A stretch of DNA of 42,955 bases from Flavobacteriaceae bacterium (lineage in GTDB: Bacteria; Bacteroidota; Bacteroidia; Flavobacteriales; Flavobacteriaceae), in the NCBI GenBank assembly GCA_013042715.1, contig JABDPN010000111.1, positions 1 to 42,955 on the forward strand, in the 5' to 3' direction. The stretch's first letter is position 1. Each line of letters begins with the position of its first letter. Both the position numbers and the translations under genes were made by a program. Of the stretch, positions 1 to 8,684 are shown piece after piece. The notes under the pieces are model-generated. The model worked only from the letters and a program-made list of their open reading frames with translations. It did no database searches and had not been told where the DNA came from.

Positions 1-994
1 TTGTTCCTTTTGAAAACGATTCCATTTCAAAAACACCAAGTGGTCCATTCCAAAGAATTGTTTTGGATTCGTTTACAACTTTATCGAATAACTCTATGGA
101 TTTTGGTCCAGCATCAACACCTTCCCAGCCATTTGGAATATTTGTTATATCACAAATTTGTGTGTTAGCATCGTTACTAAAATCGTCTGCAGCAACAACG
201 TCTACTGGAATATGAATCTGAACACCTTTAGATTCAGCTTTCTCTAATATTTCTAATGCTAATTCTTGTTTGTCGTCTTCACAAATAGAGTTTCCAATAT
301 TTCCACCTTGTGCTTTTATAAAAGTAAAGCTCATTCCTCCTCCAATAATTAAGTGATCTACTTTGTCTAAAATATTTTCGATTACTGTTATCTTTGAAGA
401 TACTTTTGCGCCTCCTAAAATTGCAAGAACAGGTTTTTTTCCTGTTTCCATTACTTTTTTAATACTTACAATTTCTTTTGCTAGTAAATTTCCAAAGCAT
501 TTTTTGTCTTTATAAAACTGAGCAACTATTGTTGTAGATGCATGCGCTCTATGTGCAGTTCCAAAGGCATCGTTAACATAAATATCACCAAGTTTAGATA
601 ATTGTTCTGCAAAAGCTTCATCTCCTTTTTTCTCTTCTGAATGAAAACGGAGATTTTCTAAAAGTAAAATTTGTCCTGGTTGAAGGTCTTCAGCAGCTTG
701 TTCTGCTTCTTCGCCAACACACGAGTTAATAAACTTTACTTCTACACCTATTATTTCCTCAACTTTAGATACAATATGCTTTAATGAGAATTTATCTTCT
801 GCTCCTTTTGGTCTTCCTAAATGAGACATTAAAATGCAGCTTCCTCCATCTTCTAATATCTTAATAATTGTTGGTTTTGCAGATACAATTCTTGTTGTGT
901 CTGTAACTTCAAAATTTTCATTTAAAGGCACGTTAAAATCAACACGAATTAATGCTTTTTTGTTTTCGAAATTAAAATCGTTAAGCGTTTTCAT
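1..994 (-). CDS. pgk: Phosphoglycerate kinase, partial (3' end runs off left edge)
   Basis: Reverse-strand translation from ATG at 994 begins MKTLNDFNFENKKALIRVDFNVPLNENFEVTD, the typical PGK N-terminus; rest of frame is open to the window edge. Confidence 0.93.
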   Translation of the reverse strand, partial: MKTLNDFNFENKKALIRVDFNVPLNENFEVTDTTRIVSAKPTIIKILEDGGSCILMSHLGRPKGAEDKFSLKHIVSKVEEIIGVEVKFINSCVGEEAEQAAEDLQPGQILLLENLRFHSEEKKGDEAFAEQLSKLGDIYVNDAFGTAHRAHASTTIVAQFYKDKKCFGNLLAKEIVSIKKVMETGKKPVLAILGGAKVSSKITVIENILDKVDHLIIGGGMSFTFIKAQGGNIGNSICEDDKQELALEILEKAESKGVQIHIPVDVVAADDFSNDANTQICDITNIPNGWEGVDAGPKSIELFDKVVNESKTILWNGPLGVFEMESFSKGT

Positions 995-1074
995 GGTCTA
1001 TATAATGTTATAAAATTCTTAGTTTATTTTAAAGACCCAAATTTCTTTAAAATAATCCAATTTCGCTAACATTT
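921..1074. repeat. Direct repeat copy A (pgk 5' end + SPOR-gene 3' end)
   Basis: Ungapped hand alignment to 7050-7203: 14 mismatches in 154 bp; same orientation, offset 6129. Confidence 0.9.
1019..1072 (-). pseudogene. 3'-terminal remnant of the SPOR-domain gene (duplicate of 7148-7201)
   Basis: Reverse strand encodes MLAKLDYFKEIWVFKIN*, versus MLEKLDYFKEIWVFKIN* at the end of the 7148-8599 ORF; upstream similarity decays quickly. Confidence 0.8.
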
Positions 1075-1160
1075 TAATGGTTTTAGGCTAAAAAATCGTC
1101 TATAACGTTTTAGAATAAAGCGAAATACAATTTAATGTAACAGTGAAAAATTCTAAAAGT

Positions 1161-1227
1161 AAAATCTGAACATTATAAACCCGAGAGACTTAATTTAAGA
1201 TTCTCGGGTTTATAATGTTCAGATTTT
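1161..1227. terminator. Long perfect hairpin, probable terminator of the T9SS-protein gene
   Basis: aaaatctgaacattataaacccgaga / tctcgggtttataatgttcagatttt: 26-bp perfect stem, 15-nt loop, T-rich on both sides, beside the stop at 1235. Confidence 0.85.
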
Positions 1228-1234
1228 TTAAGAA

Positions 1235-2086
1235 TTACTTTTTAATAATCTTAAATGTTTGTGCTTTTTCGCCAGATATTGCTTTAGCTATATATATTCC
1301 ACTTGAAAAACTTGACAAATCTAAGCTCTTTTCTTTTGTATTTACTTTTACATTAATCAATTCTTTTCCTAAAACACTAGATATAACTATCCTATCTAAG
1401 TTCACGTTTGCTTTTAATTTTAAACTTCCTCTAGTAGGGTTTGGCCCAAATGAAAAGCCCTCTATTAAATTATTGTTTGAAGATAAGGTGCTTGTTGTTA
1501 AACTAAAATCATCAAAGCCAATATATTCATTTCCGTTTTGATATACAACCAATCTCATCCTAATACTATTTTTACCCGACGGAATCGTATAACTTATCTC
1601 TTCCCAGTCATTAGAAAAAAAGTTCCCGTTTTGAGTAGTCAAAAACACATCTTCCCTGTGGTCAGGCAACAACCAGTTACTATTATCATCATAAAGTAAT
1701 TCAAAATAAACATAGTCTCCGTTATCCAAGCCAAAATAAAAGATCCTAAACTTTAATTCTGCTTCTAATCCGTTTATGGTAACAGCATCAAAAGTTAGAA
1801 TGTGTTCTGGTGAATCTAAAGTTGTGTATTGTTCAGAGAAATCATTGTCTAAATCTCGGCCTGCAATATAAGATGGTTCTGAAAATGGGCCTGGAATTCT
1901 TCCAAGAGGAGATGATAGGATATTCCAAACATCGGTATTATTATTCGCAGAATAAAAAGGAATGTTTGTTGAAAACGACCAATTGTCAACATCATTGTCT
2001 TGATCGAACCCTTGTGATTCAACCTGAGCGCTTAAGTAAAACCAATTTACAAATAACAAAACTAATGTAATTGAGGTTTTATTCAT
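1235..2086 (-). CDS. Secreted protein with T9SS type A C-terminal sorting domain
   Basis: Likely start at internal Met (MNKTSITLVLLFVNWFYLSAQ signal peptide); C-terminus GFSFGPNPTRGSLKLKANV...SGIYIAKAISGEKAQTFKIIKK typical of T9SS sorting domains. Confidence 0.8.
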   Translation of the reverse strand: MNKTSITLVLLFVNWFYLSAQVESQGFDQDNDVDNWSFSTNIPFYSANNNTDVWNILSSPLGRIPGPFSEPSYIAGRDLDNDFSEQYTTLDSPEHILTFDAVTINGLEAELKFRIFYFGLDNGDYVYFELLYDDNSNWLLPDHREDVFLTTQNGNFFSNDWEEISYTIPSGKNSIRMRLVVYQNGNEYIGFDDFSLTTSTLSSNNNLIEGFSFGPNPTRGSLKLKANVNLDRIVISSVLGKELINVKVNTKEKSLDLSSFSSGIYIAKAISGEKAQTFKIIKK

Positions 2087-2549
2087 GACTATTAATTTTA
2101 AATAACTAAAAACTAATGGATTAATGAGGGATTTGAATTTAAAACAAAATAGAGACATCACAATAGAAACTCGATGATTTGCCATAAATATTAGTTTTGG
2201 TGCAATACTTTGTATCAAAATTTTCATTAAATAGGCTGTTTTTATTTTTACTTTTCTGTGACTTCCTATGAAAAGAACATATAAAAAAACATTAAACTCA
2301 TAGTGTAGAGAATAATAAATCGTCTCTCTATTTTAATAATTTAACAGGAATTAGCTGTGCGATTAGTAAAATTGAAAAACACAGCCAAATAGTTAATGTT
2401 TTGTGTCTGAATGGTCCTTGTTTGGGGTTAAGAATTTTGAACCTAAAACAACTATTTATTCTGAAGGAATTTTATGTAAAATATTAATGGTTTTAGTAAG
2501 CTTGTGTAAATATTCTATTGGCAGCATGTAACTTGCTAAAAAAAATTGC

Positions 2550-4904
2550 TTAGAATTCTACTCTAAAAACAAGATTTGGTGTAATGCCTAAGGAGGTTTT
2601 ATTAATCTCCCTAAGAACTTCTCTGTTCTCTGTTAAGCTTTGTCTTTTCTCGTAAGTTCTGCTTAAAATATTCTTTTCGTTATAAAGGTTTAATAATGAA
2701 AATCCTATTTTCCCTTTCCACCTTTTATTCTTAGAAAAATTAAACTTATAGGTTGTTGAAATATCTAGTCTATGATAATTTGGCAAGCGTTTACCATTGG
2801 TTTCTTCAAAATTAATTATGTAGCCTTCTGAAGTTTCTGTTAAATCCCTTGCTTGTGTGTAAGGTATTCCTGTTCGTATATTCCACCCTAAAGATATGTT
2901 AAAGTTTTTCCAACTATAAGTGTGAAACCAAGTAAAATGATGAGTTATATCGGAGTTTCCAGGAAATGCGTTCCCGTTATTAATATCATTAAATCTAAAG
3001 TCATTATTTATAAAAGAATAACTTAACCATGTTCTATAATTTTTAATCTTCTTTTTAAGAAATATATCCACTCCAAATACATTACTTTTTCCTTTAGAAA
3101 AAAAATCTTCATTGTTTTCAAAACCAACCGTAAGGGATGTTAAACCTTTAATATTTTTATAATAGCTTTCAATATCTAAATACCACCCATTTTTACTAAA
3201 AATAAAGCCAGATGTTAGTTGTGTGCTTTTAAGTAACGGAATTTGATTGCCATCGGATAAAATCCAAATTAGATTTTCTAAGCCAAATTCTTGTGTGTTA
3301 AACTCAACAACTTGACTTATGGGTTGATGTAATTTTTCAGCGGACATTTTTAATTTAAAATTAGTATTCAATCTAGCTTCAAAATTTAATCTTGGTTCTA
3401 AATAAATTTTATCAATAACAGAAAAATAATTTCCTCTTATACCTACATTTATATTTAATTTATTTTCAATTTTATATTGATAATCTGTATAAAATGCATG
3501 AGTTTTATTTTTTTCTAAATTTGACTCATTAAAATCTTCCTCTGGACTTTCACTATCTAGAAAGTTAAGTGTATATCTTACTTTATCAGCTGAATATTGG
3601 TATCCAAAGCTAATAGCATTGTTTTCTTTAAGTTTTAAATTTGAACTTACAGACACCCCAAAATCATTAATTTTGTTTTGTTTGTTTAATTGATCACTAA
3701 ATTCATCAACAATACTATTAGAACCCACATAATTTAAATCGTATTTAGAATAATAGGCATTTATAGTTTGTGAAAACTTTTCGCTATATGCATGTTTCCA
3801 GTTAATGCTAGAACCTTGATTATTAATATCCAACTTGTCTTTTGATGCTTCACCAAACTCCTCAATTAAAAAACCATAATTTAATTTATTTTTAGTGAAT
3901 AAATTACTAAACTGAATTTCGTCTTTTAAATTCGGTTTAACTATCGCTTTAAAAGTAAGATCGGTAAAATAAAACAGGTCGTTTGTGATAATAACTTCGT
4001 CGTCTTCAAAAACTTTATTTCCTTCAGAAATTTTTGTGTTTTGAAAAACTCTTTTAGATAAATTCTTAAAAGTTCTCGTATTAAACGCATCGTTAATTGA
4101 TCGTCTAGCAGAAACTAATATTGCGGTATGTTTTCCAATAGGGGATTTTAGATACGCATCGGCATGGGTCATATTAAAACCAAACCCTCCTTTTGTGTTT
4201 AATGGTATATCGCTATCTGAAGTAATATCAACAACTCCTGAAATTCTATCTCCATAACGGGCTTTGGTTCCGTTTTTATATAATTTTATTTTATCAGTAA
4301 TGTAAGGGTTAAACGCAGATATTGTTCCAAAGAAATGCCCTGAATGATACATTTTTATACCATCCCAAAGTATTAAGTTTTGATCTGGTGTCCCTCCTCT
4401 AATGTATAATCCGGAAGCTGTTTCTGTTGGGCTTTGTACACCTGGAAGTAATTGTGTGCTTTGTAAAACATCTGGCTCTGTTAAACCTGGTATTATTCCA
4501 AGATTATTTGGTGAAATAGAAATAGAAGAATCGTCAGTATTTTTTTTAACTCCTAAAGTTAAATTCTCCTTTATAAAAATTTCTTTTAAATGTTGAGTTT
4601 TTGAAAGATCTATCTTTACTTTTTCTGTTATAATATAATATCTTCCTGTTATTTTTTTGAAGTTAATATTCAATTCTTCTTCAAAAGCTAATAATATTTC
4701 TTCTAACGATACATTATCAAGCTTTAGGGTTATAAACTTATAGTCTGTTAGGTTTGAATTAAATGATAACTTAATATTGAATTTTTTTTCAATATCAATA
4801 AAAGCATTGCTTAATTCAAGTTCTGAATAATCAATAGAAACAGTGTTTTGAGAAGTCAAAACAAGTGAAATAAAAATAAAGAAAATCGATAACTTAAACT
4901 TCAT
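2550..4904 (-). CDS. TonB-dependent receptor with N-terminal STN (secretin/TonB short N-terminal) domain, FecA-like
   Basis: Signal peptide, STN-like segment (SIDYSELELSNAFIDIEKKFNIKLSFNSN...), plug (LYIRGGTPDQNLILWDGIKMYHSGHFFG), terminal Phe; downstream of fecI/fecR-type genes. Confidence 0.88.
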   Translation of the reverse strand: MKFKLSIFFIFISLVLTSQNTVSIDYSELELSNAFIDIEKKFNIKLSFNSNLTDYKFITLKLDNVSLEEILLAFEEELNINFKKITGRYYIITEKVKIDLSKTQHLKEIFIKENLTLGVKKNTDDSSISISPNNLGIIPGLTEPDVLQSTQLLPGVQSPTETASGLYIRGGTPDQNLILWDGIKMYHSGHFFGTISAFNPYITDKIKLYKNGTKARYGDRISGVVDITSDSDIPLNTKGGFGFNMTHADAYLKSPIGKHTAILVSARRSINDAFNTRTFKNLSKRVFQNTKISEGNKVFEDDEVIITNDLFYFTDLTFKAIVKPNLKDEIQFSNLFTKNKLNYGFLIEEFGEASKDKLDINNQGSSINWKHAYSEKFSQTINAYYSKYDLNYVGSNSIVDEFSDQLNKQNKINDFGVSVSSNLKLKENNAISFGYQYSADKVRYTLNFLDSESPEEDFNESNLEKNKTHAFYTDYQYKIENKLNINVGIRGNYFSVIDKIYLEPRLNFEARLNTNFKLKMSAEKLHQPISQVVEFNTQEFGLENLIWILSDGNQIPLLKSTQLTSGFIFSKNGWYLDIESYYKNIKGLTSLTVGFENNEDFFSKGKSNVFGVDIFLKKKIKNYRTWLSYSFINNDFRFNDINNGNAFPGNSDITHHFTWFHTYSWKNFNISLGWNIRTGIPYTQARDLTETSEGYIINFEETNGKRLPNYHRLDISTTYKFNFSKNKRWKGKIGFSLLNLYNEKNILSRTYEKRQSLTENREVLREINKTSLGITPNLVFRVEF

Positions 4905-4977
4905 TAATTCTTAATTAATTCAAAATATCTCCTTAATTTAAGATAATATTACTAAATAAACTCAAAAGTTAGTTTAG

Positions 4978-5907
4978 TTATTTTGAATTAACTAGAATTA
5001 TTTTATTCGTTTTGCTGTTATAGGTATATAAAATATCCATTGGCTGAAGAACTGTTTTTAAGGCTAATTTCATATCCTTATGTGAAAACCCTCCTGTAAA
5101 ACGACTGTCTAAATCAATATTAGAAGTGTCGAAATCTACTTTAAATTGATTTTTTAAAGCGATTAATACTTGAGACAATGGGGTGTTATAAAAGGAGCTC
5201 TCTCCTAATATCCAATTAGTTTCGTTTATATTAAAATTCCATTTTTCTAAATCGCCATTAACAATTCTTAAGGCATTACCTTTTAGTAGAATAACTTTAG
5301 TCTTAATAGAGTTACTAGTAACTCTTACCTTACCTTCTTTGCATCGAACTTCAAAATAGTTATCTCTAGAAAGAACATTAAACTCAGTTCCTAAAACTTC
5401 TACAACTCCTTGGTTGGTTATAACCTTAAAGCTGTTTCCTTTTTCAACTTCAAAAAACGCTTCACCAGAAAGATTTAATTCTCTATTATCTTTCCAGTTT
5501 CTATTTCTAAAGTTTAAATCTGAATTTGCATTTAGTTGAATTTTAGAATTATCTGGCAAAACTACTGCCATTTGTTCACTAAAACCCGTTTGAAAATTAG
5601 ATTCTAAGCTATTAAAGTAAAATACTCCTAAAGTAATTATAATAGACGCAGCAGCAGCATAAGCCCAATTAGGTACTAATTTAACCACCTTCGTTTTTCG
5701 TTTTTTATTAGAGTTCTGTCTATTGTGTACTTTACTAAACAGTAATTCTTTATTTAAAGCTGGTAGTGTGAATTCTTGAGAAACCTTATTGATTTTTGTG
5801 TAAATATTAAAATCTTTGTTTTTTTTAAAACTTTCAAACTCTTCGGGCGTGAGATCACCAGATATCCATCTTGCTAAAAAAGTATCATCATGTTTGTACT
5901 TATCCAT
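4978..5907 (-). CDS. FecR-type anti-sigma factor
   Basis: Single TM (WAYAAAASIIITLGVFYF), LPDNSKIQLNANSDLNFRN..WKDNRELNLSGEAFFEVEKG..F.V.TNQGVVEVLGTEFNV signature, C-terminal DUF4974-like segment. Confidence 0.9.
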   Translation of the reverse strand: MDKYKHDDTFLARWISGDLTPEEFESFKKNKDFNIYTKINKVSQEFTLPALNKELLFSKVHNRQNSNKKRKTKVVKLVPNWAYAAAASIIITLGVFYFNSLESNFQTGFSEQMAVVLPDNSKIQLNANSDLNFRNRNWKDNRELNLSGEAFFEVEKGNSFKVITNQGVVEVLGTEFNVLSRDNYFEVRCKEGKVRVTSNSIKTKVILLKGNALRIVNGDLEKWNFNINETNWILGESSFYNTPLSQVLIALKNQFKVDFDTSNIDLDSRFTGGFSHKDMKLALKTVLQPMDILYTYNSKTNKIILVNSK

Positions 5908-5959
5908 CTTTTTGAGTTCTTATATTAATAAAACAATCCAAAATCACTTTACCCTAAAT

Positions 5960-6472
5960 TTAAATATCTCCAATTTTCTTTCTTAATACTACTAAAGCTT
6001 GACTCATGCGTTTTTCTACAGCCTTTACAGATATTCCAACTATTTCAGAAATCTCAGAATATTTCTTTTTATCTATTCTGCTTAAAAGGAAAACTTCTCT
6101 TTGTTTTTCTGGTAAATCTGCTATTGCACTTTTTAATTTTAGCATAAATTCTTGTTCTTCCAATAAAAATTGTGGTGTTTCATTTGACACTTTAGGAGTA
6201 AAATCTAACTGGTGTTGAAGCACTATCTTTTTATGAGCAACATCATTTAAAAAAAGATTTCTAGCTACAGTGAATAAAAAAGACTTCGCTTTTTCAAAAG
6301 CAACTTTAGAACAATTATTCCAAAGTTTTATGAATGCCTCCTGAACAACATCCTCGGCTTGATGAACGTCTCCACACTTATAATATATAAAACTATATAA
6401 GGCTTTAGAATATGTGTCAAAAAGAAACTCATAAGTTTTTTGCTCGCAGACAGATCTAGTGTTTTTATTCAT
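5960..6472 (-). CDS. ECF RNA polymerase sigma factor (FecI/Bacteroidetes type)
   Basis: Region 2 (YSKALYSFIYYKCGDVHQAEDVVQEAFIKLW) and region 4 (LPEKQREVFLLSRIDKKKYSEISEIVGISVKAVEKRMSQAL). Confidence 0.92.
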   Translation of the reverse strand: MNKNTRSVCEQKTYEFLFDTYSKALYSFIYYKCGDVHQAEDVVQEAFIKLWNNCSKVAFEKAKSFLFTVARNLFLNDVAHKKIVLQHQLDFTPKVSNETPQFLLEEQEFMLKLKSAIADLPEKQREVFLLSRIDKKKYSEISEIVGISVKAVEKRMSQALVVLRKKIGDI

Positions 6473-6703
6473 AAATACAAAAACATAAATAAAGTTTATT
6501 GTTTTCCCAAAATTAAAAAAATTAAATATAAAAGTAGGGTAATTCTTTTTTTAACTGTTTTAGATATAACTAGGATGATAGAGCCCTAAATTATCAATTT
6601 TAGTTAAAATTGCCTCAAAGCCCAAAAATTCACATTTAGTTAACCTAAAACTTAGTTATAAAAGCAAATATCATCTCTTATGTTATTAAGATTTGATTAA
6701 AAG

Positions 6704-6902
6704 ATGGTCTTTGCTCAGATTAATTATCTGAAAAAAGTTAGCAAGTTTGCGCCAAAGTATGCCCCAAATCTATGAACCTTTGACGCAAACCTGCAAGCTT
6801 TAATTTATAGTTATAAATTAAATATGTAGCAACACATAAATTTGAATGAGGGTTCGGGATTTTTGTGTAACCTCTGCTAATTTATTAGCAGAGGTTTTTT
6901 TA
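6704..6902 (+). ncRNA. Possible small transcript: 23-codon ORF, imperfect stem-loop and intrinsic terminator
   Basis: Imperfect stem 6741-6757 / 6778-6794 followed by hairpin cctctgctaa-ttta-ttagcagagg + T7 at 6871-6902; no annotated + strand gene precedes it. Confidence 0.3.
6871..6902 (+). terminator. Intrinsic terminator
   Basis: cctctgctaa / ttagcagagg perfect 10-bp stem, 4-nt loop, followed by a T-run. Confidence 0.75.
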
Positions 6903-7049
6903 TATATTAATAATAAAGTATTTAGTTTTTTAGTAGTTCTAATATTAACTTTACGTTATATTGTTTTGCCCTTAACTTCTTTTTAAATAATAACTAGATT
7001 CGTTTTATTTCTTTGCTTTCATTGGGAGGAATTCTTTGCTAATTTCAGT

Positions 7050-7123
7050 TTTAAAGGCACGTTAAAATCAACACGAATTAATGCTGTTTTGTTTTTGAAA
7101 TTAAAGTTGTTAAGTGTTTTAAT
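7050..7123 (-). pseudogene. pgk 5'-end remnant
   Basis: Reverse strand reads (ATT)KTLNNFNFKNKTALIRVDFNVPLK, parallel to the PGK N-terminus MKTLNDFNFENKKALIRVDFNVPLN; start codon lost (ATG to ATT), then diverges. Confidence 0.85.
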
Positions 7124-7203
7124 GGCCTATATGACTTTATAATATTCTTAGTTTATTTTAAAGACCCAAATTTCTTTAAAATAATCTAATTTCTCCAACA
7201 TTT
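7050..7203. repeat. Direct repeat copy B (pgk 5' remnant + SPOR-gene 3' end)
   Basis: Ungapped match to 921-1074, 140/154 identical by hand count. Confidence 0.9.
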
Positions 7204-8599
7204 GATGCCTTTTATAAACCTTAAAATCTTCTATATCATTATAGATATAAACATAGTACCAATTATTTTCTGGATTTTGAAAAATTTCTGGTCTATGACC
7301 TTTTGAAATTAGAAATTTTTGCCAATTATCTGCATTAGATTTTATGGAAAATACATTAGTAATAATATAAAATCCACTTTGTAATCCAGGGATTTTTAAG
7401 TTCTCTTCTTTTAATATTTTTTTAAATGCCTCTTCCTCTTTGGCTGTAAATAATTCGTCACGTATTTCTTCCTTACTTTCCTGTTCGATTATTGTTTTAG
7501 CTTCATAAAATATTTTACTAATCTCAGTTTTAAAAGCAGTAAAGTAAAAATAAAAACGATCAGATCTACTTTCTAATCTTAAAGTAGTGCTTGTTTGGTT
7601 ACTTTCAATCAATTTGTCTGATAATTTCAGTTTTAAAACATCAAACCCAAGTGTGTTTGGTCCATTTGGTTTTCTCTTTGTAAAATATCTGTTATCAATA
7701 GTCATTTTACCATTAAAGAAATTTTGTTGTGATCTTAGACTATTTCCAAAATATTGAATTTGTTTCGTTTTACTGTTGTAGATTCCACATTGATCTTTAA
7801 TTAATTTACTATCACCTTCAAGCGTTGCTACAAAAATGGTTGCATTACTATCTCCAGAATTTTTAGTTTTAAAATCTTTAAACTCAATATCTACAAAATT
7901 ATCAGATAAAGTAGAAAAACCATCGAAAGCTGTAATGTAACGTTCTTTTTCTAAGTCCGATTCGTAAACTATAAACAAAAACCAACCAGCTGCACTTCCT
8001 CCAGACACATAACCTTCTGTTGCTCTAATATTTGCAACAGTATATTCACCACTACCATTATTTGTTTTAGAGAAAATGTGTGTTACATCTGCATAACAAA
8101 CGTAAGGCGCATTCTCGTTATAGTTTTCATCATGTATTCCATCAAAAAGAACTGAACCTTTTATATCTAAATATTCTTTATTAGATGGTGTTTTGAACTT
8201 AATTTGCGTATAATCACCAAATCTGTCTTCATTTTTTTTATAATAATACGTGTTCTTTTTTACACCTCTTCCACCTTTTGCATATGGATAAACAGCAGAC
8301 CAATAAAGGGTTGCACTAATTACTCTTGCCGTATTATCTTTTAATGAAAATGACGATTTACTAGAGCTAAATGTAGATGGATCTGAATCAACATCTATAT
8401 ATTGCATGTTAATATCATCATTAATAATTGAAAAGCTTGTATATGGTGTTTTGCTATTTTTACTTAATATATTATTACCAATATAAAAGGCATCACCTTT
8501 TAGGTAGAATTGATTTTTAAGTTTAAAACTTACTTCGTCTTGCGAATGCATTGTGTTTAAAGTAAAAAACACAAAAACAAAGAGAAATACTTGTCTCAT
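7148..8599 (-). CDS. Secreted protein of unknown function with C-terminal SPOR domain
   Basis: Signal peptide (MRQVFLFVFVFFTLNTMHSQ); C-terminus GLQSGFYIITNVFSIKSNADNWQKFLISKGHRPEIFQNPENNWYYVYIYN resembles SPOR; N-terminal ATLYWSAVYPYAKGG region resembles flavobacterial surface proteins. Confidence 0.7.
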   Translation of the reverse strand: MRQVFLFVFVFFTLNTMHSQDEVSFKLKNQFYLKGDAFYIGNNILSKNSKTPYTSFSIINDDINMQYIDVDSDPSTFSSSKSSFSLKDNTARVISATLYWSAVYPYAKGGRGVKKNTYYYKKNEDRFGDYTQIKFKTPSNKEYLDIKGSVLFDGIHDENYNENAPYVCYADVTHIFSKTNNGSGEYTVANIRATEGYVSGGSAAGWFLFIVYESDLEKERYITAFDGFSTLSDNFVDIEFKDFKTKNSGDSNATIFVATLEGDSKLIKDQCGIYNSKTKQIQYFGNSLRSQQNFFNGKMTIDNRYFTKRKPNGPNTLGFDVLKLKLSDKLIESNQTSTTLRLESRSDRFYFYFTAFKTEISKIFYEAKTIIEQESKEEIRDELFTAKEEEAFKKILKEENLKIPGLQSGFYIITNVFSIKSNADNWQKFLISKGHRPEIFQNPENNWYYVYIYNDIEDFKVYKRHQMLEKLDYFKEIWVFKIN

Positions 8600-8684
8600 A
8601 ATATCTTAATTATACAAATGGTGCTTATAACAAATATACTTTTTTATAACGAAAACATTTTGGGAATTCTGTTATCTTTGTTTA

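Noticed and set aside
1215-1541. + strand ORF of 108 aa
   Set aside because: Antisense to the T9SS sorting-domain gene, which has clear family signatures; composition fits a shadow ORF.
2461-2500. 13-mer TTAATGGTTTTAG shared with ~1075-1087
   Set aside because: Too short and AT-rich to separate from chance; no extended similarity.
4402-4596. + strand ORF inside the TonB receptor gene
   Set aside because: Antisense shadow of a well-supported CDS; no recognisable domain.
6006-6218. + strand ORF antisense to the sigma factor
   Set aside because: Low-complexity shadow ORF; the sigma-70 reading is decisive.
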